From: Chthoniobacterales bacterium
GTDB taxonomy: Bacteria > Verrucomicrobiota > Verrucomicrobiia > Chthoniobacterales > DASVRZ01
Assembly: GCA_039930045.1 (NCBI GenBank)
Contig: JBDSQB010000011.1
Location: 1-33,892, forward strand
Reading direction: 5' to 3'
DNA length: 33,892 nucleotides
The notes below the pieces were generated by a model. The model was not told where the DNA came from. It worked only from the letters and a program-made list of their open reading frames with translations, and searched no databases. How positions within the stretch are numbered: position 1 is the first letter of the stretch; each line of letters starts with the position of its first letter. Of the stretch, positions 18,433 through 26,742 are shown piece after piece. The position numbers and the translations under genes are program-made.

Positions 18433-20196
18433 ATGCGCCTCCTACCCGCCCTCCTCACCGCCACCGCCCTGCTGGCATCCCTCGCGTCCGCAGCCGCCAC
18501 TGCCTGCGCCGCTCTGCCGCCACTGCCTCCGTTCCCCGCGCTACCCGCCACGCAGGCGATCGACAGCGTGCCCATGGCCGACTCCAAGAATGCGGCCGAG
18601 GTAAAGCTCAACCTCCCCATCGCCTCCGGCCCCTACGCCCCCACCTGGGAATCCATCGAGAAAAACTACCCCGGCACCCCCGCTTGGCTGCGCGACGCCA
18701 AGTTCGGCATCTGGGTTCACTTCGGCCCGCAGGCCGCCGGCCAAAGCGGCGACTGGTATGCCCGCAATCTCTACAAACAAGGCTCCATCGCCTATAAAAA
18801 CCACCTCAGGGACTACGGCCATCCTTCCGTATCCGGCTACAAGGAGGTCCTACGAGACTGGAACCCCACCAAGCTCGACCCCTCCGCCCTCGTCGCCCTC
18901 TACAAGGAAGCCGGCGCACGCTTCCTCATGATCCAAGGCGTCCACCACGACAACTTCGACATGTGGGATTCCCGCTACCAACCGTGGAACTCCACCCGCC
19001 TCGGACCCAAGCGCGACCTTCTTGGCGAATGGACCAAGGCCGCCCGCGCCGCCGGAATCCGCTTCGGCGTCACCTTCCACCACGAATACAATTGGTGGTG
19101 GTGGCAGACCTCCTTCGGCTCCGACAACAAGGACGGCCCCAAGCCCGGCGTTCCCTACGACGGCAAACTCACGCTCGCCGACAGCAAGGGCAAGTGGTGG
19201 GAAGGCCTCGATCCGCGTCTGCTCTACGGGGTCGATCTGCGCGAATACAAAGGCGTCGTCGCTGCCGCCAACCACCCGTGGAATCCCCCGCCCGACGGAC
19301 TGTTCCAAAACCACGCCGCCTACGCCAAATGGTATGCCACCTGGTGGGCTCTCCGCATGATGGACGTCGTTGATAAATACTCCCCCGACTTCATCTACAC
19401 CGACGGCACCAACACCCAGCCTTTCAGCGGCGCGGGCACTGGCACCGGCCTCAAAGCCGACGCCATGCAGACCGTCATCGCCGACTTCTACAACCAGACC
19501 CTCCAGCGCCGTGGCAAGGTTGACGTCTTCAGCATCGTCAAGTTCCGCCCCAAGACCAACGGCACCGTCAACACCGAGGAAGGCGGCATCCCCCGAGGCA
19601 TCAAAATCGACCAGCCCTGGATCGCCGAAACCCCCGTCGGCGACTGGTTCTACGCTCCCGGCTTTACCAACGACTCCTCCGCCGTCATCCGCTACCTCCT
19701 CGAAGAAGTCGCCCGCGACGGCAACGTCTGTATCTGCATCGCCCCGCACCCCGACGGCTCCCTCGACGACAGCACCGTCAAGATGCTCAAGGAAACCGGC
19801 CAATGGATGCGCCTCAACGGCGACGGCATCTACGGCAGCAAGGCGTGGACACGCCTCGGCGAAGGCGCCGACGGCAAGCTCAACGTCCTTCCCGGCGGCA
19901 AGATCAGCCGCCGACAGGCCGACCACCGCTTCGCCCCTTCGGACATCCGCTTCACCGCCGGCAAGGACGGCAACCTCTACGCCTACTGCATGACCGTGCC
20001 CGCCACCGGCACCGCATTGCGCATCACGTCGCTCGGCACCACCGCCAACCTCGCCGGCAAGCCCGTCAAATCCGTCACCTTGCTCGGCTACACCGGCTCG
20101 CTCACGTGGAAACAGGAAGCGGACGCCCTCGTCGTCACCCTGCCCGACACCTCCACCTTCAAGACCGCGCTCGGGTTTAAAATCGAGACGAAGTGA
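18433..20196 (+). CDS. Secreted GH29 alpha-L-fucosidase (copy 2)
   Basis: 587 residues from the ATG at 18433. A GTG at 18409 in frame is possible, but the ATG begins the signal peptide and aligns with copy 1. The protein aligns end to end with the GH29 at 14065-15825, including the identical 'ALPPLPPFPALPA' linker, barrel start 'AKFGIWVHFGPQAAG' and Asp324 nucleophile in 'DFIYTDG'. Differences cluster in loops such as 'SDNKDGPKPG' versus 'ADKNGSKAG', which may alter linkage preference; the end 'TALGFKIETK' is the same. All family motifs are kept, so both copies should be active alpha-L-fucosidases. The gene follows GH31 by 26 bases and precedes the double GH43 by 52. Confidence 0.92.
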   Translation: MRLLPALLTATALLASLASAAATACAALPPLPPFPALPATQAIDSVPMADSKNAAEVKLNLPIASGPYAPTWESIEKNYPGTPAWLRDAKFGIWVHFGPQAAGQSGDWYARNLYKQGSIAYKNHLRDYGHPSVSGYKEVLRDWNPTKLDPSALVALYKEAGARFLMIQGVHHDNFDMWDSRYQPWNSTRLGPKRDLLGEWTKAARAAGIRFGVTFHHEYNWWWWQTSFGSDNKDGPKPGVPYDGKLTLADSKGKWWEGLDPRLLYGVDLREYKGVVAAANHPWNPPPDGLFQNHAAYAKWYATWWALRMMDVVDKYSPDFIYTDGTNTQPFSGAGTGTGLKADAMQTVIADFYNQTLQRRGKVDVFSIVKFRPKTNGTVNTEEGGIPRGIKIDQPWIAETPVGDWFYAPGFTNDSSAVIRYLLEEVARDGNVCICIAPHPDGSLDDSTVKMLKETGQWMRLNGDGIYGSKAWTRLGEGADGKLNVLPGGKISRRQADHRFAPSDIRFTAGKDGNLYAYCMTVPATGTALRITSLGTTANLAGKPVKSVTLLGYTGSLTWKQEADALVVTLPDTSTFKTALGFKIETK

Positions 20197-20248
20197 AAAG
20201 TCTGGCCGACGGTTACCACCTCCTTCCCGTTCAATAAATTTCTTCCTT

Positions 20249-22291
20249 ATGACAATACCCACCTTATCCTCCACCCTCCGCCTGTTCTCCGCCTGCGCGA
20301 CCTTCGCCGCCCTCGTTTTCGCCGGTGGCGGCCTCCACGCCGCCGCCGCGTCCGAGCCGACGAACGCGTATCTGATGGTCCACTTCACCGGCGAGTCCCC
20401 GCGCGGCGAGCAGATCTACTTTTCCGTGAGCGAGGACGGCCTCCACTGGAGCGAACTCAACAACTCCGAGCCCGTGCTCGTCTCCACGATCGGCGACAAG
20501 GGCGTGCGCGATCCCGCGCTCGTCCGTTCGCCCGACGGGAAAAAGTTCTACCTGCTCGCCACCGATCTTCGCATCGCCAACCGCAAGGGTTGGGGCGCGG
20601 CCCGCGCCCAAGGCAGCACCTCTCTGGTCATCTGGGAATCGACCGATCTCGTGAACTGGTCCGCGCCCAGGATGGTCGATGTCGCGAGCGCGATTCCCGA
20701 AGCCGGCTGCGCCTGGGCCCCCGAGGCGATCTACGACGAGAGCAAGGGCGACTACTTCGTTTACTGGACCACGATGTCCCCGCGCGACGGCGTGCGCGAG
20801 GGTCGCATCTATTACGCCCGCACCAAGGATTTTCGCACCTTCACCCCGCCCGAGCTCTACATCGAGCGCAAAGGCCCCAGCGATATCATCGACACGCAGA
20901 TCATCGCGGTGAAGGGGCAGAAGCACCACTTTTATCGCGCCTCGCGCGACACCCAGATCACGATTGAAGGTGCCGATTCCCTCACCGGCCCCTGGGAGCG
21001 CATCGGCGACATTGCCCACCTCGGCTACACTGGCCGCCAGGTTGAGGGCCCGGCTTTCCTCCAGTTCAACCAGGAGCAAAAGTGGGCCCTCCTCGTCGAT
21101 AAACCCGGCCAGGGGGGATACTTCCCCATCGTTATCACGAACTTCGACGACCCGCGCGGCTACCAGCTGCTGCCGGCCGACGCCTATTCGTTTGGTGCCG
21201 GCGAAAAACGCCACGGCGGTGTCCTGAACATCACCCAGAGCGAACTCGCCGCCCTCCGCGCCAAGTGGCCCTCGCACCCGGCACCTCTCACTTCAATGGC
21301 AAACCAGCCGGCCGTCCCGGATGTTGCCGTCGGCGCGCCATCCGATCCGTCCTCGCTGATCCATCCGGGCGAAACCTGGCCGGACAACCGTGGCAAACAC
21401 ATCCAGGCGCACGGTGGCGGCGTCATCCAGGTGGGCGACACGTGGTATTGGTTCGGTGAGGACCGGGAGAACCAGACGACGGCGACTAAACCGAACGAGC
21501 GCTACGTCTCCTGCTACGCCTCCCGGGATCTAATCCATTGGGAGTTTCGCAACAAAGTCGTGGGCGGGCTGCCACCGGTGCCCGAGATCAAGGCACCTTA
21601 CGCCTTCGAGCGACCCAAGGTGTTCCCCAATGCAAAGACCGGCAAATTCGTGATGTATATCCATCTGGACGACAGTTCCTACAAACTCGCCCGCGTCGGC
21701 GTCTATGTGTCGGACAAGGTGGACGGGAACTACAAATTCGTGCGCAGCTTCCGGCCGCTCGGAAAAGAAAGCCGCGACATCGGTCAGTTCATCGACGACG
21801 ACGGCTCCGCCTATCTGATCTTTGAATGCCGTCCGACGAAGGGCTTCTTCATCGCGAAGCTCTCCGCCGATTACCTCGATGTGGAAAAGTCGGTCTGCTT
21901 CATCAAGTCGCCGCTCGAAGGCGGCTCTCTGGTCCGATACGAGGGCCTCTATTACCTGATCGCATCCCACATGACCGGCTGGTTCCCCAATCCGAATCTC
22001 TACGCCACCGCCAAGCGTCTCGAAGGCCCGTGGTCGGAGTTCAAAGACATCGCGCAGCCGGAGATGAAGACCTACGGCTCGCAATCGTCCTATCTGCTGA
22101 AAGTCACCGGATCGAAGAAGACCTCGGTCATCTACATGGGCGATATCTGGACCCCCAAGAATCACGCGGACAGTCGCTACCTCTGGATGCCGCTCGAAAT
22201 CAGCGGCGGCCAGCTCCGACTGCCTCCGCCGACCCCGTGGACGCTCGACGTCAAAACGGGCGAAGTGCGCATCGCACCCTCACAAAATTGA
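20249..22291 (+). CDS. Secreted double GH43 fusion protein (arabinosidase/xylosidase-like + exo-beta-1,3-galactanase-like)
   Basis: 680 residues with a signal peptide (cleavage near 'HAAAA-SEP'). Two five-bladed propeller domains of different GH43 branches lie in series. Domain 1, about 30-340, has 'AYLMVHFTGESP', 'GVRDPALVRSPDGKKFYLLATD', 'CAWAPEAIYD' and 'VEGPAFLQF'; the EGP glutamate is the likely acid. This resembles GH43 proteins annotated as arabinosidases or xylosidases. A short linker leads to domain 2, about 370-675, which starts 'LIHPGETWPDNRGKHIQAHG', has Glu557 in 'LEGGSLVRYEGLYYL' (likely acid), Gln612 in 'GSQSSYLL' and 'YMGDIWTPKN'. Domain 2 is related to the GH43 at 4185-5345. 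Fusion suggests two linkages of one side chain are cut together, for example arabinose and galactose. Specificities are inferred. Confidence 0.88.
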   Translation: MTIPTLSSTLRLFSACATFAALVFAGGGLHAAAASEPTNAYLMVHFTGESPRGEQIYFSVSEDGLHWSELNNSEPVLVSTIGDKGVRDPALVRSPDGKKFYLLATDLRIANRKGWGAARAQGSTSLVIWESTDLVNWSAPRMVDVASAIPEAGCAWAPEAIYDESKGDYFVYWTTMSPRDGVREGRIYYARTKDFRTFTPPELYIERKGPSDIIDTQIIAVKGQKHHFYRASRDTQITIEGADSLTGPWERIGDIAHLGYTGRQVEGPAFLQFNQEQKWALLVDKPGQGGYFPIVITNFDDPRGYQLLPADAYSFGAGEKRHGGVLNITQSELAALRAKWPSHPAPLTSMANQPAVPDVAVGAPSDPSSLIHPGETWPDNRGKHIQAHGGGVIQVGDTWYWFGEDRENQTTATKPNERYVSCYASRDLIHWEFRNKVVGGLPPVPEIKAPYAFERPKVFPNAKTGKFVMYIHLDDSSYKLARVGVYVSDKVDGNYKFVRSFRPLGKESRDIGQFIDDDGSAYLIFECRPTKGFFIAKLSADYLDVEKSVCFIKSPLEGGSLVRYEGLYYLIASHMTGWFPNPNLYATAKRLEGPWSEFKDIAQPEMKTYGSQSSYLLKVTGSKKTSVIYMGDIWTPKNHADSRYLWMPLEISGGQLRLPPPTPWTLDVKTGEVRIAPSQN

Positions 22292-22293
22292 AC

Positions 22294-22365
22294 ATGAAAC
22301 GCCACGTGATCCAACTTGTCGTCGCCCTCGCCGCGGCGGTTTTTACCTTCCATCCTCAGTGCTAA
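22294..22365 (+). other. Orphan signal-peptide-like mini-ORF (23 residues) upstream of GH97
   Basis: ATG at 22294 encodes a basic start and a hydrophobic run, 'MKRHVIQLVVALAAAVFTF', then stops at 22363-22365, overlapping the GTG start of GH97 in another frame. The DNA for its core is almost identical over about 26 bases to the signal-peptide region of the GH51 gene (about 24339-24365; 'FALAAAVFTPHAYA'). It starts 3 bases after the preceding stop codon. It may be a remnant left by duplication or recombination, or a translated leader coupling GH97 to the upstream gene. Confidence 0.35.
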
Positions 22366-24290
22366 AATTCACCTTCATTCTTCTCTCTGTTCTCCCACTG
22401 AGTCTCCTCGCGGCGGTTAAAAGCCCCGACGGCAAACTGGAAGCAGACTTCACGCTCAACGCCGACGGCGCGCCTCGCTACACCGTGAGCAAGGCCGGTC
22501 AGCTCGTGCTGCGTGAATCGCGGCTTGGCCTCGTGCGCGACGACGCCGACTTCTCCCAAGGCCTCACCCTGATCGAGACGTCCCCGACGGAGCCGGTGGT
22601 GGATCGCTACGAAATCCTGACCGCCAAACGCCGCCTCAACGACTACCGCGCCAATCGACAAGTTTATCACCTCGCCACCAAGGCCGGCAAAAAAATGGAC
22701 GTCATCTTCCAAGTGTCCAACGAAGGCGTCGCCTTCCGCTACTTCTTTCCCGAAACCTCCGCCGAAATTCGCACGCTCACGGCCGACGCCAGCTCCTTCC
22801 ATTTTCTGGCCGACACGAAGGCGTGGCTCCAGGCCATGCAAACCGCCAAGTCAGGCTGGGTGCAGACCAATCCCGCCTACGAGGAGTTTTACCAGAAGGA
22901 GATTCCCGTCGGCACGCCGTCACCGTTGAAACAGGGCTGGGTTTACCCCGCTTTGTTCCGCACCGGCGACACCTGGCTGCTTGTCTCCGAAGGCACCTTG
23001 GCGCGCACCGCCTGCGCCACGCACCTCGGCGACGCGTCTCCGGACGGCGACTACGGCATCGGTTTCCCCGATGCCCGCGAAACCATGCACGGCGAGCCCG
23101 TGAACCCCGCATCGCCCCTCCCGTGGCTCACGCCGTGGCGGTTCATCGCCGTCGGCAGTCTCAAAACCATCACCGAATCCTCCCTCGGCACCGACCTCGC
23201 CGACAAGCCGGCCGTCACCCTGCCCGCGGGCTCGGTCAAACCCGGCAAAGCCTCCTGGAGCTGGCCGTTGCTCGGCGACAACTCGGCGAACTTCGACACC
23301 CAAAAGGAATTCATCGATTACGCCGCCGACATGGGCTGGGCCTACACGCTCATCGACGCCCAGTGGGACAAACAAATCGGCTACGAAAAGATGAAGGAAC
23401 TCGCCGACTACGCGCAGACCAAGCACGTCGGCCTCCTCCTCTGGTATAATTCCAACGGCAACTGGAACGGCGCCCCCCAGACGCCCAAGAATAAACTCCT
23501 CACCCACGAAACCCGCCTCGCCGAATTCGCCCGCCTCAAAGCTATGGGCATCAAGGGCCTCAAGATCGATTTCTTCGGCGGCGACGGCCGGCCGGTGATC
23601 GCCTACTACCACGACATCCTCGAAGACGCCGCGCCCTACGGTCTGCTTATTAACTTCCACGGCACCACGCTCCCGCGCGGCCTGCAACGCGCCTACCCGC
23701 ACCTCATGACCGCCGAGGCGATCAAGGGCCTGGAATACATCACCATGAATCAAAAGGTCGCCGACCAGGAGCCGACGCACGCAGCCATGTTGCCCTTCAC
23801 GCGGAATGTTTTCGACCCGATGGATTTCACCCCGGTCGCGCTCGACCGCATCAACAACAAGATCAAGCGCCGCACCACCGGCGCGTTCGAGTTGGCCCTC
23901 TCGGTCGTCTTCACCTCGGGCATCCAGCACTACGCGGAAATCCCCGCCGGCATGGCCAAGATGCCCGCCTACGTGAAGGATTTCATGAAGCAAGTGCCCT
24001 CCGTGTGGGATGACACTAAATTCATCGACGGCTACCCGGGTAAATTCGTCGTCATCGCGCGCAAGGGCGACGGCCGCTGGTTCATCGCCGGCATCAACGG
24101 CGAGCCCGTCGCGAAAACCGCCACACTCGACCTGCGCGAGCTGCCCGCCGCCACCAGCGGCCGCCTCATCACCGATGATGAACGCGGCTCGTTCACTGGA
24201 GAAACCGTGACGCTTACGCCTGACCGCAAGCTCACCGTCACGCTCAAACCCAACGGCGGCTTCGTCCTGGTGCTCCCGCAGCAGCCTTAA
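22359..24290 (+). CDS. Secreted GH97 alpha-glycosidase, retaining alpha-galactosidase type
   Basis: 643 residues from a GTG start; no ATG gives a signal peptide in this frame, and from GTG the product has a short one (cleavage near 'SLLA-AVKSP'). 'SPDGKLEADFTLNADG' is the classic start of the GH97 N-terminal beta-sandwich. The barrel follows with 'MGWAYTLIDAQWD' and 'GIKGLKIDFFGGDG', then 'LLINFHGTTLPRG' and 'EAIKGLE'. Asp404 in 'KIDF' sits where retaining GH97 alpha-galactosidases have their aspartate nucleophile; inverting SusB-type alpha-glucosidases lack it. The enzyme is therefore predicted to be a calcium-dependent retaining alpha-galactosidase. Alternative: another alpha-linked sugar. 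The start overlaps the orphan mini-ORF at 22294-22365, which may couple translation. GH51 follows after 24 bases. Confidence 0.9.
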   Translation: MLKFTFILLSVLPLSLLAAVKSPDGKLEADFTLNADGAPRYTVSKAGQLVLRESRLGLVRDDADFSQGLTLIETSPTEPVVDRYEILTAKRRLNDYRANRQVYHLATKAGKKMDVIFQVSNEGVAFRYFFPETSAEIRTLTADASSFHFLADTKAWLQAMQTAKSGWVQTNPAYEEFYQKEIPVGTPSPLKQGWVYPALFRTGDTWLLVSEGTLARTACATHLGDASPDGDYGIGFPDARETMHGEPVNPASPLPWLTPWRFIAVGSLKTITESSLGTDLADKPAVTLPAGSVKPGKASWSWPLLGDNSANFDTQKEFIDYAADMGWAYTLIDAQWDKQIGYEKMKELADYAQTKHVGLLLWYNSNGNWNGAPQTPKNKLLTHETRLAEFARLKAMGIKGLKIDFFGGDGRPVIAYYHDILEDAAPYGLLINFHGTTLPRGLQRAYPHLMTAEAIKGLEYITMNQKVADQEPTHAAMLPFTRNVFDPMDFTPVALDRINNKIKRRTTGAFELALSVVFTSGIQHYAEIPAGMAKMPAYVKDFMKQVPSVWDDTKFIDGYPGKFVVIARKGDGRWFIAGINGEPVAKTATLDLRELPAATSGRLITDDERGSFTGETVTLTPDRKLTVTLKPNGGFVLVLPQQP

Positions 24291-24314
24291 AAACCGGCGC
24301 GTCTTCACTCATTT

Positions 24315-26708
24315 ATGTTTCAAAAAATCTCGCTCCTGTTCGCCCTCGCCGCGGCGGTTTTCACCCCTCACGCCTACGCCGCTCCCGCGACGATTTTCGT
24401 CCAAGCCGATCAGTCCGGCCACGCGATCTCGCCGCTGCTTTGGGGAATCTTTTTCGAGGACATCAACCTCGCGGCCGACGGCGGTCTCTACCCGGAGTTG
24501 GTCCGCAACCGCTCCTTCGAGGGCAGCGACGGTCTGCGCTATTGGAGCATTTCCGGCGGTGGTGAAGGGGCGAACGCACCGGCCATCGACCAATCTCGGC
24601 CGTTGAACGCATTCAATCGCAGCAGCCTGCGCGTACGTCAGGGCAGGGGGGTCGTGCTGGAAAATACCGGCTACTGGGGCATGAACTTGGTCGCCGGCGA
24701 GACCTACACTTTCCGGATCGCCGCGCGAGGCGACTCCGACCTCCAAGGATCCCTGAAGGTCGAGCTCCGTGACGCCGCCGATGGTGTGGTCGCCTCCGGC
24801 AATCTCGCTCTCAACTCCAAGGGCCATGCGTGGAATCAATACTCGCTCAAGCTCGTGCCGTCCCGGACCGCCGCCTCCGGCAAGCTGCGACTCTCCCTGT
24901 CCGGCAACGGCGATGTGTTTCTCGACATGATCTCGCTGAAGCCCAAGCGGACCTGGAAGGGGCATGGTCTGCGCGTGGACCTCGCCGAGTCTATGGATGC
25001 GCTCAAGCCGGCCTTCTTCCGATTCCCCGGTGGATGCTGGGTCGAGGGCGATGAACTCGCCGGTGCTTTTCAATGGAAAAACACCATTGGCGATGTCGCC
25101 TCCCGCACCACCCAGCAAAACCTCTGGGACTACGTTTCCACGAACGGCCTCGGCTACCACGAATATCTGCAATTGTCCGAGGACCTCGGTGCCGAGCCCG
25201 TGTTCTGCATCAATGTCGGTATGGCGCACCATGAGTCCGTGCCGCTCGACCGCATCGGGCCCTACATCCAGGACGCGCTCGACGCCATCGAATACGCCAA
25301 CGGCCCGGTGGACTCCGTGTGGGGTTCGCTGCGTGCCAAGAATGGCCACCCCGCGCCGTTCAATCTCCGCATCGTGGAGATCGGCAATGAAAACGGCGGC
25401 CCCGACTACGCCGAGCGCTGGCCGCTCTTCGTCAAGGCGATCAAGGCCAAGTATCCCGAGATCACCCTGATCGGAAACTACTGGGCGAGGGGATACCCGA
25501 AGGAACCCATGCCCGAGATCATCGATATACACATTTACGACAGCCCCGAAGGTTTCATGCGCAGCGCCACGAAATTCGACGACTACGATCGCAAAGGTCC
25601 GAAAGTCTTCATGGGCGAATACGCGGCGACCAAGCGTGCCGGCTTCGGCAACCTCCGCGCCGCGCTCGGTGAGGCCGCCTTCATGACCGGCCTCGAGCGC
25701 AACGCCGATGTTGTGACGATGGCCGCCTATGCGCCGCTGTTCACCAACATCAACCACCGGGCCTGGAACCCGAACATCATCAACTTCGATAGCTCCGACT
25801 GGTATGGCACCCCGAGCTACTACGTGCAGCAGATGTTCAGCCGCAACGCGGGTCACACAACGCTGCCCGTCAAGGTGAGCAGCGATGAGCTGATCCAAGG
25901 CGAGGCGAGTGGTGGGATCGGTGTCGGCACTTGGGATACCCAGGCCGAGTTCAAGGACATCAAAGTGACCGCGCCCGACGGCAAGATTCTGTTCCAGTCG
26001 GACTTCGCTAAAAACGGCCTCGCGGGCTGGAAATTCAAGGGTGCCGGCGAGTGGAGCGTGCACGATGGCGTGCTGCGCCAGACGGCCGAGAAACAGAAGG
26101 TGCGCGCCCTGATCGGCGACCCGTCCTGGAAGGACTGCACGATCGAGTTGAAAGCGCGAAAACTCGCAGGCCTCGAAGGTTTCATGGTGCTTTTTCAAAT
26201 CCGTCACGAGGAGGACCGCACGGGTTGGAATCTCGGCGGTTGGGGCAACAAGGCTTATTACGTGGGTCTCGACGACGCGGAGAACCGTCTCGACGGATCG
26301 ATCGAGACCGGTCGCTGGTATGACCTGAAAGTGGAGCTGAACGGCGACCGCGTCCGTTGCTGGCTCGACGGAAAACTCATCCACGATTTCCGCCGCCCCA
26401 AACTGACGACCCAGGCGATCTACGCCAGCGCCACGCGCGACACCGCGACCGGCGAGATCATTCTCAAAGTGGTGAACACCGCCGCGAGCCCGACCGAGAC
26501 GAGCATCGATCTCGTCGGCATCGCGAAACTCTCCGGCCCAGCCCGCGCCCTCGTGCTTACATCCGAGAGCCCGAATGACGAGAACTCCCTCGCTGCGCCG
26601 CACAAGATCGCGCCGCGAACCGAGGAGTTCACGCTCTCGGGCACGCGCTTCACTCGCAGCTTCCCCGGCAACTCCTTCACCGTGCTGCGCATCCCCGTCG
26701 CCAAGTAA
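24315..26708 (+). CDS. Secreted GH51 alpha-L-arabinofuranosidase with inserted LamG-like domain
   Basis: 797 residues with a signal peptide (cleavage near 'AYA-APA'). 'ISPLLWGIFFEDIN' opens the fold. A CBM4_9-like beta-sandwich occupies about 70-215, as in plant-type GH51. The barrel carries 'FRFPGGCWVEGD', 'EIGNEN' with Glu359 as acid/base, and 'FMGEYAA' with Glu435 as nucleophile. Between the barrel and the last beta strands lies an extra region at about 523-695 ('GTWDTQAEFKDIKVTAPDG', 'NGLAGWKFKGAGEWSVHDG', 'LNGDRVRCWLDGKLIHDF') resembling a LamG/DUF1080-type jelly roll. The GH51 C-terminal part then resumes ('GEIILKVVN' to 'FTVLRIPVAK'). The enzyme removes terminal alpha-L-arabinofuranose from arabinan, arabinoxylan or arabinogalactan. 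The insert may bind substrate. It is about 130 residues longer than plant GH51 enzymes. Confidence 0.92.
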   Translation: MFQKISLLFALAAAVFTPHAYAAPATIFVQADQSGHAISPLLWGIFFEDINLAADGGLYPELVRNRSFEGSDGLRYWSISGGGEGANAPAIDQSRPLNAFNRSSLRVRQGRGVVLENTGYWGMNLVAGETYTFRIAARGDSDLQGSLKVELRDAADGVVASGNLALNSKGHAWNQYSLKLVPSRTAASGKLRLSLSGNGDVFLDMISLKPKRTWKGHGLRVDLAESMDALKPAFFRFPGGCWVEGDELAGAFQWKNTIGDVASRTTQQNLWDYVSTNGLGYHEYLQLSEDLGAEPVFCINVGMAHHESVPLDRIGPYIQDALDAIEYANGPVDSVWGSLRAKNGHPAPFNLRIVEIGNENGGPDYAERWPLFVKAIKAKYPEITLIGNYWARGYPKEPMPEIIDIHIYDSPEGFMRSATKFDDYDRKGPKVFMGEYAATKRAGFGNLRAALGEAAFMTGLERNADVVTMAAYAPLFTNINHRAWNPNIINFDSSDWYGTPSYYVQQMFSRNAGHTTLPVKVSSDELIQGEASGGIGVGTWDTQAEFKDIKVTAPDGKILFQSDFAKNGLAGWKFKGAGEWSVHDGVLRQTAEKQKVRALIGDPSWKDCTIELKARKLAGLEGFMVLFQIRHEEDRTGWNLGGWGNKAYYVGLDDAENRLDGSIETGRWYDLKVELNGDRVRCWLDGKLIHDFRRPKLTTQAIYASATRDTATGEIILKVVNTAASPTETSIDLVGIAKLSGPARALVLTSESPNDENSLAAPHKIAPRTEEFTLSGTRFTRSFPGNSFTVLRIPVAK

Positions 26709-26742
26709 GCCGACGACTACGTATCCATAAATCAACGACACC

